This document shows positions 36,271 to 50,300 of a stretch of 64,000 nucleotides of DNA, piece after piece. Origin of the DNA: Echinometra lucunter (taxonomy: Eukaryota > Echinodermata > Echinoidea > Camarodonta > Echinometridae). A program made the translations under genes and the position numbers. The notes below the pieces were generated by a model. The model saw only the letters and a list, made by a program, of their open reading frames with translations. It ran no database searches and was not told the origin of the DNA. The stretch covers positions 26,452,349 to 26,516,348 of the forward strand of contig CM057159.1 in the NCBI GenBank assembly GCA_029962745.1. Reading direction: 5' to 3'. Position 1 is the first letter of the stretch; every line of letters begins with the position of its first letter.

Positions 36271-39200
36271 CAATAATAATAATGATAATGATAATAATAA
36301 TAACAATGTCCTTTTTTGATAAGCTTACCGAATCCGAACTTAGCGCATTCCAAAGAGCAGTGTTCTTTTCGATGGATGAAGCAGCCTCAATGACGGAGAA
36401 TCTTCCACCAATTAAGTACAAGCTCTTAGGTTCTGTTACGACAAGCTTTATAACAGATGTTACGACTGGTTCAAACAAGGAAACGGTCCTGCTATTGTAG
36501 CGTACACTGGAATTGAAGGTCTGGATTAAACAAAGAAGTAATAAAATTTAGAAATAGAATTTTTCAAATAAAAGACTATGATTCTGAATTAATCAATATA
36601 CTTATGTAGCTAATGAACTCTATATTGTACAATACAACGGGACGATGTTATCACTGTACAAGACATGGGACGATGTTCTTCTGTGATGATGCTAACAACG
36701 TTTATGAAAACTTGTTGAAACTATTTTCATTTCATTTTAATAGATGTATTCCAAAGACTATATACGACAGTTGACTAATAGGAATTCCATAAATTCCTGG
36801 ATATCTCGAAGAAGTTTTATCCCCATTAAAAAGAAATAATTTGTATCAGGGTAGCCGCAGTCACACAACTAATATAGCCCTCACATCAATTAGACATAGT
36901 AACCCAGATACTTGTGTTTGCTAACTACATTCCTACATGATATCTCACTTCTATGCAATATCTCGTACTATATTTTGAAATGTATCATATCATGAATCGA
37001 ATATCTAACATCACATTGATTCAATTAATATGATAATTGTAATAATAATAGTTACATTTATACAGCGCTTAATACTACGTTTCTAAGCACCTTACATGAT
37101 TGTAATTACTATTATCCCGGTCATTGGATTAAAACGCTGTTCCACACATCTCCATCTCCACTCCCTAGGGAGTTTTCCGGCCAGGCGCCATTTTACAATC
37201 GCACAAATGACAATCTGACAACATTAACGTTCGCATCCTACCGGGTACCCATTTAACCCTGGTTGGAGAGTGGCAAATGTGGATTAATGTTTTGCCAAAA
37301 GACATTAATGCCGGGCTGGGATTCGAACCCTGAAAACCTTTGATTGAGAGTCAAGTAATTGAACCACTACACCACAGCACTTCCACGGCACCGCCACAAA
37401 TATGAACACGTATTTTTTCACAATTTTGATTTAGAAATCAATTAATCAGTTATCTGACAATGGAAAGATATATCTCAGTGACCTTGATAAAAAGAAACCT
37501 TGTCACGAACGACAGGATGGAAGGAATTATTAATCACGGAAACAAGAAAAAAAAACAAATAATATTGCGGATTCAATTCAATTAGCCATGTTTTGTCCAC
37601 GAACAGACAAAGTAACATGTAACAACATCACAAATTTACGAGGAAACCTTGAACAGTATGCAGTACTGACTGCTTCAGAGAGTTAGCATTAGTTCATATT
37701 GTAATCAGTAATCATTGTGATGAAGCAGTCAAGGAGATGTCGGTAATAGTGGTTTACACTAATGTATCCAAACGATGCAAAGGTCTCAAATTTTGCAGAT
37801 TTATCATATACATTAGTTTACATTAACTACTGCAATCAGCGGCAGCGCTACTGGGGAGGGGGGGGGGGGGGGCGTGGCGGGAGAAGAAGAAGAAATTGTA
37901 GAAGAAGAAAAAAAGAAATTAAGGAAGAAAGAAATAAAGAAGAGTATGTGAGAAGAGAGGGTAGGGTCATGCAACTATATGATAGCGACATTTGTTCATC
38001 TAAAACCCTGATAAACTCACTAGTGGGCCAATGTTATAAAAAAGGTCCCCCTGAAAAAAGTCTCCTATCAAAATACCCTGCCGCCGTCCCTGACTGCAAT
38101 TCAGTCTTCAGACTGTGAGAGCGGGATGGGCTCAATTATAATCAAACCATTCTATTTATTATTCCCTTTCCATAGGAAAAATTACAATAACAACAACAAT
38201 CATACCCATTGTTACAAAAAATAACAAAGGATAGAAAACTTCGTGATTAGATTTACTTTTCTTTCTCCATCCATCACGATGAAATATTCTTCTCCTCCAC
38301 TCCTGTAAGCTAACTGGAATGCATCAATTCTACGGTTGAAGTTAGCAGCCATTCCTTGGGTTACAACGCCAATGGCGGTCCTCTGTTCACTGAACTGTAT
38401 CTGTGGAATCAAATAGAGGAGACAAAAGTGTACAATTTTTTTACATTGAATGATATGGAAAAAATCAACCCACTATGGGCTCAAGCCCTCTAAATGTTGT
38501 ACGTGTACCGGATGTAGTAGTTCGTGAAATAACATAAACAATATGAATAATCAGAAATTATTCCAAACCGTCTTACACATTATGTAATATAAACCTAAAT
38601 ATGATTTTCCAGGAGACCTTCGTCAACCCCTCACCCCCCCCCCCCACATGGCACAGGAACTTTTAAATTTCCATTATTCTGTCACCCATCATCTCATTCA
38701 GGCAGCGAGCTACAATTTTCTAAACAGTAAAATTATAGTTTGCGGCAGTAACAAAACGACTTTTGTGCTCAACATTCGGCAGAGTCCTCAGTCATATCCC
38801 AAAATGTGCTCTCACGCCCGCACACCATGCCCATGAATGTAAACTCATTTTACTGGTCGTTTTGATCACATTATATCCTTTTCAGCAGAAATAATGGCCA
38901 AAGGACTAGTACAAAGGAAGACCCTGACTGCAAAAAACATGTATATTTTCTGGCACGTGTGTGTGAGATCAAAATTGACCAGCGACCATTTTTTTTGAAG
39001 AGGGCATATTAAAAGTGTGAGAAGATTTTTGTCTGAACTCAGTATTTTCATCACGTTTAAGGACCTGAATAAAAGGCTGTGTATCGTAGAGATCTGGTGC
39101 CCATCCTCCTTCTAGCGCTGGTTCACTGACATTCAGTTTGCCGTACTCAGCCCCGTAGCTTTCGGTAAGGTTCGATGAAGAAGATATGAAGCATCCTGTC

Positions 39201-42200
39201 CAGTTTGTGGAACTACACCAGTCATAATGATCTAAAAATGTAAACGATTTTTCAAAAAATCAGCAACAACATACAATCACGAACATGATGAACAATCTAA
39301 AAAGACCGTTCTCTCGAAGATAATCGAAGGGGACACTCAACTGCTAAACCTTAATAACGAGTTCCTCTGACGAAAAAGCAAGAAAATCAGTGAAGTAGAT
39401 GGGAGAATATTTGTACGAAATCTAATGTAAAAGAAAGTTATCGACAATTTCTGAAGGTTTAAGGTTATGATAACTTTCAGTTGGCCGAATCTGAAATATT
39501 ACTTTAAGTTGTTCCAATTAAATCAATCTATTTTGCAAAATAACATAAGCTATCAAAGAACCTTTTCAAAGAAGGCGCTCATGCTTTTCAGCTTGTCGCA
39601 TGTTGGGAAGATGAACAGATGAACAGGATAAGTTTCCAGATTTTGAAAAAAAAATATCGATCCCAGTTCATGGAAATAGAGGAAGTACCCACAAGTTAAA
39701 AATTTCACAAGCTGTATGCTTCCCTTGAGAGGAGTTTCCATTTACGATTTCTAAACTGTAGTTTCTAGTTTTCATCCTCATTTTGGTGAAAATGTTCTCT
39801 CTGAATTTATTTTCAGTATCCGCAAGGTTAAGTCGAATTTCATAATACCCACTGAAACAACTTCGCGGATGAATATCATAGAGAGAGAAATCACAAAATG
39901 TCTCAGCAAGCTGATACATGTTTTCCGTTCCCGTTTCTTTTTGTTTTCGTTTTCCGTTTGTTGTTTTGTTGTTGTGTTGTTCGCTTTCGTTTTTGCTTAT
40001 TTTGATTTTATTTTGTGTTGTTTTTATTTTGGGAGTTGTTTTCGTGTCTTATGACTCATTAAAGAGTAAAAATCAAATGAAAATCACTATACCGTATACT
40101 GTGCATGGGCTTCTATTTTCAAACTTGTTAATCATGTTAATCAAAGACACACTTTGTTCATTAGCGTAATTAATTTCCATCAGCTTTGTCCTTCTCTACT
40201 GAAATGCCTACATGACTGGTTAAGAGACATTTGTCAGTTCTACTTCCAGTACTGTTACGACGTCTGAATCTGTCACTGTCTACTGATGTGTTCCCAGAGA
40301 CACTTAGATCATCTATCATTACACCAGTCTTGAAGAAGTCCTCTCTGGACAAAGATGACTTAAGTATAGTTACAGACCAGTTTCTAACATACCATTTCTA
40401 GGCAAATTGATTGAAAAGGCTGTTTTTAAACAGGTATCCGACTTTGTCAACCGTAATGATTTGCTCGATCCTATGCAGTCCACATATCGTGTAGCACATA
40501 GTACTGAGACTGCACTCATTCGTCTCCAGAATGATATACTTTGCAAAATTGACAACAGGCAAGCTGTTTTCTTATTAAAGCTTGACCTCTCATCTGCCTT
40601 TGATACGGTGGACCACACAATTCTCTCACATAGGCTGGCCAATGACTTCGGTCTACGCGATAATGTCCTTTCCTGGTTCAAATCGTATCTTAATTAGCAA
40701 AAGGTCTAGTAGAGTCTGTGTCAAAGGATCATTCTCCAGTGACAAACAGTTGGATTTCGGGATTCCGCAAGGATTAATAATTGGGCCACAATTATTTACA
40801 TATTACATTAGGTGTATTGGTAACATCATAAGTCAGCATTCAGTTCAATATCACGTGTATCTGATGATATTCAGATGTTTACCATAATATCCTACCAAGC
40901 CTGGAGATGCAGCATGCGCATACTACCGTTTCTCGAAGTGCTTAGAAGATATACAATAACTGAGTTCTTCATTGCCCCATTACCAATACCGACTTGAATC
41001 GGTTCAATTACCATTCATTTTCTATTGATGATAAACTTATCCCCATGTCTTCAACAATCAAGGATCTGGGTGTTGTTTTTGATAAGGAAATGAAAATGTC
41101 TGACATTGTTACATACTTGTGTCGTACCTTCAACTGTAAAATCTACAACCTCAATCGCATCAGAGGGTACTTAGATAAAGACAATTGTCATAACGGTGTT
41201 AGAGCACTTGTGCTCTCCAGGCTTGACTATATGGTGGATGCTTGCTTTGGGGCATCAGTAAACAGGACCTGGGCAGACTTCAACGTCTTCAGAATAAGTG
41301 TGCTCGTCTAATTTGTCAAAACCGGAACGGTCTCAAACATTACTGGCTTCCCGTTTCTGAGAGAATTCAATACCGTATACTTGTTCAACTTACAAATCAC
41401 TGTCAACCACGCTTCCTCAATACATCTCATCACTCTTTCAGTAACAGAGAACATCATATTCTCTTCGTTCTACCTCTGCTCCTTCCTATGTTATTCCCAA
41501 ATCCCGAAAACAGGCTGGTTTCAAATCCTTTCAATCTCTTGCCCCACGTCTTTGGAACAAACTCCCTGCATTTCTTCATAATAGTACTTCACTTGACCTC
41601 TTTAAAAAAAGCATTTGAAAACATACTTGTATAATTCTTGATTTGCTCTTAGACTTAAATTGATAGCGCCTTGTATCCTCTTGAAAAGGCGCTATATAAA
41701 TCCAGTTATTATTATCATTATTGAGAGTAACGTGAATATAATAATCACCAATCTATCACTTCAGATAATTGTGTTTATTCACTTCTCTTTCTACGTTGAA
41801 ACGATTGGGAGCTGATCGAGTGCTGCTGCTGCTGAATTGTAAAGGGATCCTTTGTTAATGATCGTATGATATTCATCAATAATTGATAATGAGCAATTAG
41901 TGGAATTACCTGATGGATCAAAACTGACGATGGGTTCGCCGGATGACGTGTAGGCACAAAGCCCATGATTGCAACGCCATGTCGTGTCCCCATGGCAACT
42001 TGCGTTCTCAGTGGCTGCCAAGAGATGAATAGGGAATAGAAAATGAGGCTGAACACGGGTGTGATGAGCATAGGTTGGGTAAGATAATTGGTTTTTCACG
42101 TTATAGGGGTACAGTATCCAGTTAGAAGAAAAACGAACGAAAAATGAAATGGAACTCATGATATGAACATAATTGGTTACATGGATCATGTGGATTGTCA

Positions 42201-44271
42201 AAATCTAAAAATTCCATTTCAAGCTAGATCATTAAAACTAACTATTTACAAAACCATTGTAAGATTTTGTGAAATAAGAGGTCATGTCCACCATCGTATT
42301 CGTAAGAGGGCAAAGGGAAGGGGCTGATGACGTAGCACCCCACCCCTCCCGAATTTTCTAATTACCAGTATTTTTTTAGCAATCGTCATTCGGGCAGTTG
42401 CCAACTCAGGAAGGAGGTCTTTACCATTTTTTTTTCATCTGGTTCATTGTGATTTCCATTATAACATTGTCAATGAGAAGAAGCTCGCCTACTCGATTCG
42501 CTGGCTCCGTTGATATTCTTACAATTGCTCCACACACATCGCTATGTCGCTCCATGCTCCATCAATCATCTGCGCATTATGCTTATACCAACATGACCAA
42601 TATGTATCATTATGTATCAGGACAAGGGGATAATTTCCCCATAGATGGCAGATTTCCGATAATCAAATGTATACAGCCCCCCCCCCCCCCCGTTAGGCAA
42701 AACGGGATCTTGAGAACGTGGATCATATTCATGATATTAAGCTAGATTGCTTTGCCCCCATTAAAAGGAAAAGTCTGGTGGCCCTTGATTAATAAAGAAT
42801 CTGTCTTTTTTTTTTTTTTTTGCATTCTATACGAAACAGAGAAACACAGAAATGGATTACATAAAAACAATTCAATGCGTATCAATCCTCTTAAATTCTT
42901 GATTTTTTATTGTTCGTTTCTACAGGGGTGCAAATTTTTCAACGCATTTTCTTTATTTTTCATTATATCTATGCCCATTTTGTCACATACTTTTTTAAAA
43001 ATAAAAGATAGGTAACCATGGTGCATCACAAGGATATGAAGTCCATCAATATGCACAAAATGAGGCATGGCATGTACATGTATTTTTATTACGAATATAA
43101 TACATTATTATCTTTCATGCGGAAACAATTATTGCTTTTTAAAAATCTGCCGACGGTGAATATCATTAGAGCAGGATTGATTGAATGCGCATTTTATGAC
43201 TTTCCAAAGTGAATTACAGACTGAAATATTGATGATTTGAAATTGGAATGGAACAGGGAAACGAGAATTGCCTTATCGTGATAGAAGCAGCTTCCCATTT
43301 TAAATGTTTTTATAACCCCTCTAGATATCCACCAACCCTCATTTCATCTTATTTGCACAAATTGGCATGATAAAGCAGTTCCCTACTAGCATAAAACCCC
43401 CAAAGATGATTATTACTCCGGTTTAGACCGATATTGCCTGTTGCTGTCTTTTCAGCATTATTTGATCATATTCATAATCATATTACATTCCACTGGAGAT
43501 TATGCAATGCTGATACAGGAAAAAATATTAATCTACTACTGATCAAGAAGAACGTTTTTGGAACATTATAGGCCCATTATGTAAATATGTTTTTGGGTAA
43601 GAAAAAGGAACATTTTCAAATGCTTTCATTCCAAACCGATGTTGCCAAATCTTCGGGAAATGAATATTTACTGCTATTCCAAACTCATCTTCTGACACTT
43701 CCGTGCAGAATCCACTTAAATCAATATACCATCACATAATATGTCAAGGTTTTTAAGATTAAAGAAATCACGATAGTGTCAACAGTAACAATCGCGATGC
43801 TGTAACTATTTTCACAAATGAAACAATTGAATATACTGCAATAAACAATGAAAATGATGATTACATAATCAAAAAGGGGGAAATGATACAAATTATTTTG
43901 CCTGCATTTCAGAAGACACATGGGATAACTTAAAAAAATCTAGACTTGATCCTAGTTGAATCGAGTTTAAATGTATATATATATATGAATAAATAAATCA
44001 AATCAAATCAAATCAAATCAAAATTTATTTTGTGCATAGCCTGTCAATGATTACTGTCCTATACAGAACAAACAACATTACTATTTTTGTTTTCATTGCT
44101 AATGAAAACAATAATAGTAAGGTTTCATAAAAATTATTACTATCATGACTATCGTGTGTTGGGATGGGCCCCAGCAGTCCATGTCCATTATCCAAATGGC
44201 AAAATGGCATTAATTTAAGTACACGCCCAATATGAGAGTGCCCGTTTAAAATTTGACATATTTTCATATTT

Positions 44272-44309
<38 letters not shown>

Positions 44310-47300
44310 TATCATTACCATTATTAGTATTATTAATACCATTAATATTATCATCGTCATTTGTTTTCTTCCTTGCTCATTTGGCGATAGCGGAGTAAGA
44401 TACACCTCAAAATGTGATTACTTTCTTTTGCATGTTACAGTTTCTTTTAATTTTCGGAATAGTTCATGCACCCTTCATGTTGTTGTTGTTGTTTTGTTTT
44501 GTTTTTGTTTTGTTTGTTTGTTGTTAGTTTTGTGTGTGTGTGTGGGGGGGGGGGGGTCAAATCGTCGGACCAGCCCGTGACCGTCATCTTTATTGGGTAG
44601 ATGGGACCATGCATAATATGTCGCAGACTAAGGAGTTATTATCAATAATAGCTGCTTGGGCAGACCTACCTGAAATAACTTTTCTAAGATAAAGATCATA
44701 CTGTATGTTAAATAAAGTGAAGATCAAGACTGCCTTTCTTACCAAGATCTTCTGGATAAATGGTGTTCCCATCGGTATCCATCTCCCAGTCACCATAGGT
44801 TGGCCATGAATTACTGGTGACGTTCTCATCACATACCTCATCAGCTTGAATGATCTGAATGGCTTGAACGGCACCAACTGACTCACAGTCCTCCACAGCC
44901 AGGATCACTGACGAAACACGCACCTGTTAACCGTCAAATAATCAAAGATATACCCCACTCACTTCAACGTGATCAACACAAGACCGGCGAGAAACAGAAC
45001 AAAAAATTAGATAATAATAATGATATATTAAATTTTATATAGCACATTACGTGAATACTTCAATGCGCTTTACAATGTTACTATTATTACCCCTGATCAC
45101 TGGATATCTAGCCCGCACACAAGTGTGCACCATCTCCACTCCTTAGGGAGCACGAATTCCTACCATTTCGCACCGTTCACATGCATACATGCAGGGCAAT
45201 GGCAAAGGCAATCACACTGGTTTTCGGCAGTCCACATTTCGGCAGCACCCATTTGCCCCTGGATGGACAATGGTGGAGAGTGGCAAATGTAGATTCATAT
45301 CTTGTGGTTAACAGTCCAGTTAAAGAGAAGTTTCACGACTATCATTTCTTCACTGCAGGAAAGATATATCCTCCAACTTCACAAAACCCATTATGACGAC
45401 TACTTCTCATTACAACATTAAGAGTAGTTTTCACTTAGTTTCAATATTAAAATGACATTTTTATACGATTTTGTTTAAACCAGAACGCATGATTACCATC
45501 AATTCAGTCATAACTTTGAAACAGAAAATTGCGGCCATAGTTTTAGCTTTTACAAACACTTAGTGGGCAAGCTTTTATGCACTCCTGTGGACTTCCTCAA
45601 AACTATCTTCGCTTAAGTAATCTTAAGACAGCCACCGGCGAAGGCAAGGGACACGTGGAGGTCATGCCCCCCCCCCCCCCCCCCCCCCCCCCCCGTTCAT
45701 GCACTAAAAGGTAAATCAATTAGCAAAACACAGGTAATTCGGATAATCAGATAACTAATTTCCAGGAACACAAAAAATATTTTTTTTCACCCAAGGAAAG
45801 GGCCAGAACCCCAGAACCATCACATCCCTCGGCCCTTGGACCCTGTCGGTCTCTGTGCTCCTTTGCCTTGACGATCTTTCACTTTCGCCCCCACCCCCAC
45901 CCCTGTTGAATAATCCTGGCTACGCCAGTGAAGAAAGCAGACAACAGATTTTGTGAATGCTCTCTTCATAAGTCTCTTGGCTTGAGAGAGTCCATAGGAA
46001 TGAATGGAAACTTTCCCACTTAAATTTAATGTTGGTAGAATCTGAATTATGCCTGGTGTCAACTTACATATTTGTTATTTTTGAGCAAGAAGACTTCAGC
46101 CTTAGTTTGCTGGTAACCACTGACATCATCTATGACTTGAGTGCGAATGCGAAGCGTCGGTTCGACCTGTAAGTCGTTTTTTTTTTTAAATGTAGAATAA
46201 TAATAATAACAATAATAGTAATTATTATTATTTTCTCTTATAGCACAATATCCAATTTAAGACTGATCAAAGCGCTTTACAGAAGAAAGACAATTCAAGA
46301 CATTAGGGTACAAAATATATTATCCAATTACATGTAACTTCGATTAAAATGGATACGCTTTTTCAACAGTTCGACAGAAGGAATCGAGCGTAACTCACGA
46401 GGCAAACCACATACAGAAACATACAGTATTTTGTATTTCTTTATCAAAGTTTCATGATTTTTTATGTAAACATTAAACAATAGAGTTCATCATACCAAAG
46501 ACAACTGCTCCCTCAACTGGAGGATAGGAGATCGCATGCAATTCTTATTCTTAGTGTTCAGGGGGAACGCCTTTGCCATTTTTTTCAATATTCGCATCAT
46601 TCGCAAAACGTTAGCGTGTCCGGTGAAAACTAGGCTTGGGGAAAATTTAGTCTCGTTGACATACTTGCATTTACTCTGACCGAAACGCAAGGAAGAGAAC
46701 AGAATGCTAGTTTTCACTGGCACGAAATAGTTTGTTGAAGGATGCGAATGTCGAAAAAATGGCAAAATCCAACATTCGCATTTTATGCGCCGAAAGTTCG
46801 CCAAACTTGCGCGGATGTGTGGAAGCGTCGACAATCATTCGCGGGATGCGGGAAACGTTCGCAACAAATTTCAAACTTTTTTTTTGAAATTTTGACGAAC
46901 TAAAAACGAACATAAGGGGACGCTTTCGAACCCATGCTCTATACACAATTAATTTTATCTGTTGACATTACTATTTGTGTCTAAAGTAATGTAGGTATTC
47001 GAAGGTAAAATACTTTTTTTTTTCATGTTTAAACGTTTATGTTTATGTTATGTTTTATGTTAAACGTTTTGTGGTTATTTGAGGTATTGCCACTTTTGTT
47101 CGTTGGAATAAAAATTCTACACAGAGAGTTCAGAGTAGAAATTCAAATGTAACCATACAAGGGCAACTCCTGGCTATTTCATCCCTTAAGTCACCAATTA
47201 CATCCAAGTTATTATTATATCTGAATTTACACTTGTTAATTAACCCTCTGACTACTGGAATCTAAAACTTCCATAGACTCAAAACGGGGACCAACCCCTT

Positions 47301-50300
47301 CCGGTATAGGCAACTGGTTAATTATGATTAGAATGCCACAATGCGTCGTTAGGTATGGGACAGCAAATGGTCATATATCCTAGAAATACCCAACAATTTA
47401 TCACTCAAAACAGAGTGCAATAGCGAGATATGGACTATTGTCAATGATTTGCAAATTTAATAATATTCGCTGGTCGTGGACCTCTTTGTCCATATAATTA
47501 ATAAGGAATACAGCATGCCATTGACGTGGGGATGAAAAAGCGAAAGTGTGTGATTGATAGGGCTAATTAATGTATTGTAGAAAGACAGTGAGGCCGTGGG
47601 GTAATTACAGGAATATGAGGAGACTGATAACTGCATAAAAGTACAATGGAAAGATCAAAAGCTCGCTGGCATAATGAACAGTGACAACAAAACAGATAGG
47701 GCTAGATTCATGAGTGAAAAGATGAGGGGATAGTGAATATTCATTCAATGAACATTTGATTAATTAACAGATGGATGTGCAAATGAATATACTTAAGGTC
47801 ATGCAATTTATCTATTTTGTATGGGATATTTGATCCATGTGGGCATATGACATGTGCGTTTGTGCTGTATGATATGCCTGTGCTTATTTTATGAAGATAT
47901 TTGAACATTATTATGATAAGTTACTTTCATGATTTTGTGATCAATAGACTTTTGAACAATTTTTCAATTCGGATGATAAGTGTGTCTTGTACACTCTAAA
48001 AATATTGGGTAAAAATGTGCCATGAGGGTAATTATGTGTCCAACCAACTTTGGGCATTTTGGGAGGTATGTTTTAAAATCCAATTTGACGGAAATTTTGC
48101 CCATTCTAAAGTAATTACTACTTAATTTTACCCTAAATGGACAATATGCTTCCCGCATTGGGTAAAAATATTGTCCAAAGTTGGTTGAACATTTAAGATT
48201 ACCTTCGTGCTGGTTAAAATTTTACGCAATTTTTTGTAGTTTATCAGTTAATATTAACGATTCAGCAATAAAATAGATCATTAATATTTTCATTTGTTGT
48301 GTGAGAGATGCAGGTAAATATTCGACTATTATCACTGAAACGATCATTAACATAATAATCTTGTGCGTGTTTTGTTTAGAGATGAGAGAGAGAGAGAGGG
48401 GGGGGGGATAGGGATAATTTCCAATGGATTCAAATGTGTTTCATGATTTCATGGTAACTGAGTGCATGGTAACGATCGTCTTTGTCACCTTTCAGGGACG
48501 AGACGGAAATGCCGCGTCCGTTGTAGAATGTTGGACGAATTGAATGAAGGATTTCACAAGGGTGTCGACACTTGCGACGGGTGTATTTTATTAAAGAATT
48601 ACAAGTGTGCCTTGGCTTTTCAAGGAAATATACAATACAAACTTTAGCATAGGTTGCTTTTCCACCATGGCAAGTAAATGGCGTAATATCGGCTGTCGTA
48701 TGAAAACTGTGGAATTGGATATTAAAATGGTGACGCACATTTTGCGCCTTTTTTTAAAGACATGTTGCTGTCGATAAGCGGAACGGCTATTCGACCTGCA
48801 TGGCAAAACCAATAATGCATGCAAAATCTTAAATACTGACAATCCAACTTTTGTGATAAGATTAATTGTATGAATACAGAACAAATTAAGATAAGGGTAG
48901 TAGGAAGGTTTGCATCAAAATCATTTAATTTAATTAGCATGAAATGTTTTTCTCACAGCTACACGAACAGGTTGAAAGTATGATATTAAAAATATGATTC
49001 AAATAAAATATCATAAATATCATGAATAGTACAAATTATAAGTATCTTTCTGTCACACATTTCACATTTCGATTTTTTCTCTCTCACTCTCCCCTCTTCT
49101 TCCCAGTCTCTCTTTCTATCTCTCAGTTCTTCCTTCTATTTCTTTCTCTTACCTTCACTTTCTGTCTTTTCCACCTGTCACCCAATCTCCCAATCTCCCT
49201 CTCCCTCTCCCTCTCTTCATCCATATCAGTAGGTCATTGTGAGCATAATAATTGATCGTCCTACTTCAGTTATAAATGTGGCATGATTTTTTTTCCCACA
49301 CAAGATACTTGACTACATAATTGCAGCTCCATAAAAAATGATATGCAGCTCTATACACCTCATCTGTCTTTACATAATTATGCATCGCGTGAGCAAGGCA
49401 TATATCAATAGACATGCCTTTCAGTCCAGCATGCTTTCTTATAAAAGATTCAGCGAATATACTGAAGTGGGTCATTGCAACCAAACCCAAGTCAAGTCAA
49501 TGCGTTTCTGATTTCTAAAGCAAAATATTTGCATTTAGAAACCTTGAGGATCAAACCATGCATGCTACAAAATTTATGTTCACTCTTTTTTTTTAAATAT
49601 GCCTATTTCATCTTTATTTGAATTCTTCTTTCAGATTATCAAGTGCAAATGCAATCTTGACGTCTTTTTTTTTTCGTCATAATGCTTTGCTTTTATAGGA
49701 TAGTATACATGAACGTTTTGACATGGTTCCAAAACTCTTGATTTGGCTTGATAAGTATACCGAAAAAAAGAAAGAAAAGAAATCCATGATCATTGCCTCC
49801 AATTGTTATGGAGGAGTTGGGAGAAACATTGTTTGCAATTTAAAGAAAGAAACATTAAAAACGAAAACAAAAACAAAAGACATACATGATTTTGAAGTAA
49901 TCATAAACTAAAATACATTTAAATATTAAAATGGTTATTTTGAACTATTTATTCATGTTAATAGAATAAAAACATATACTTTTGATTATGTATCAAACAA
50001 TAATTCGTTCATGATATAGATTAAGAGCCTTTTTTTATAAGCTGCACAACGAATATTATATTTTGTTTCTTTAATCATACTGCATTGACTAGAAAGAAAG
50101 CGAACGAAAAATCATGGTTCAAAGTAGATAATGTCTTTTTTTGTTTTTTGTTTGTTGTTGTTGTTTTACTATATATATATTTTTTACATAACTCTGTATG
50201 AGACCCAGGGTTCTATCTCCAGACAAGCTCCAAACTGGCTGGGTTGGGGGGAATTATGTGGTTATTCTACAGATTTCATCATCCACACAGCAACATAAAC

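Noticed and set aside
36002..36500. 158- and 144-codon open frames on both strands
   Set aside because: Mostly an AAT microsatellite. Only the part 36329-36520 on the minus strand is a supported exon.
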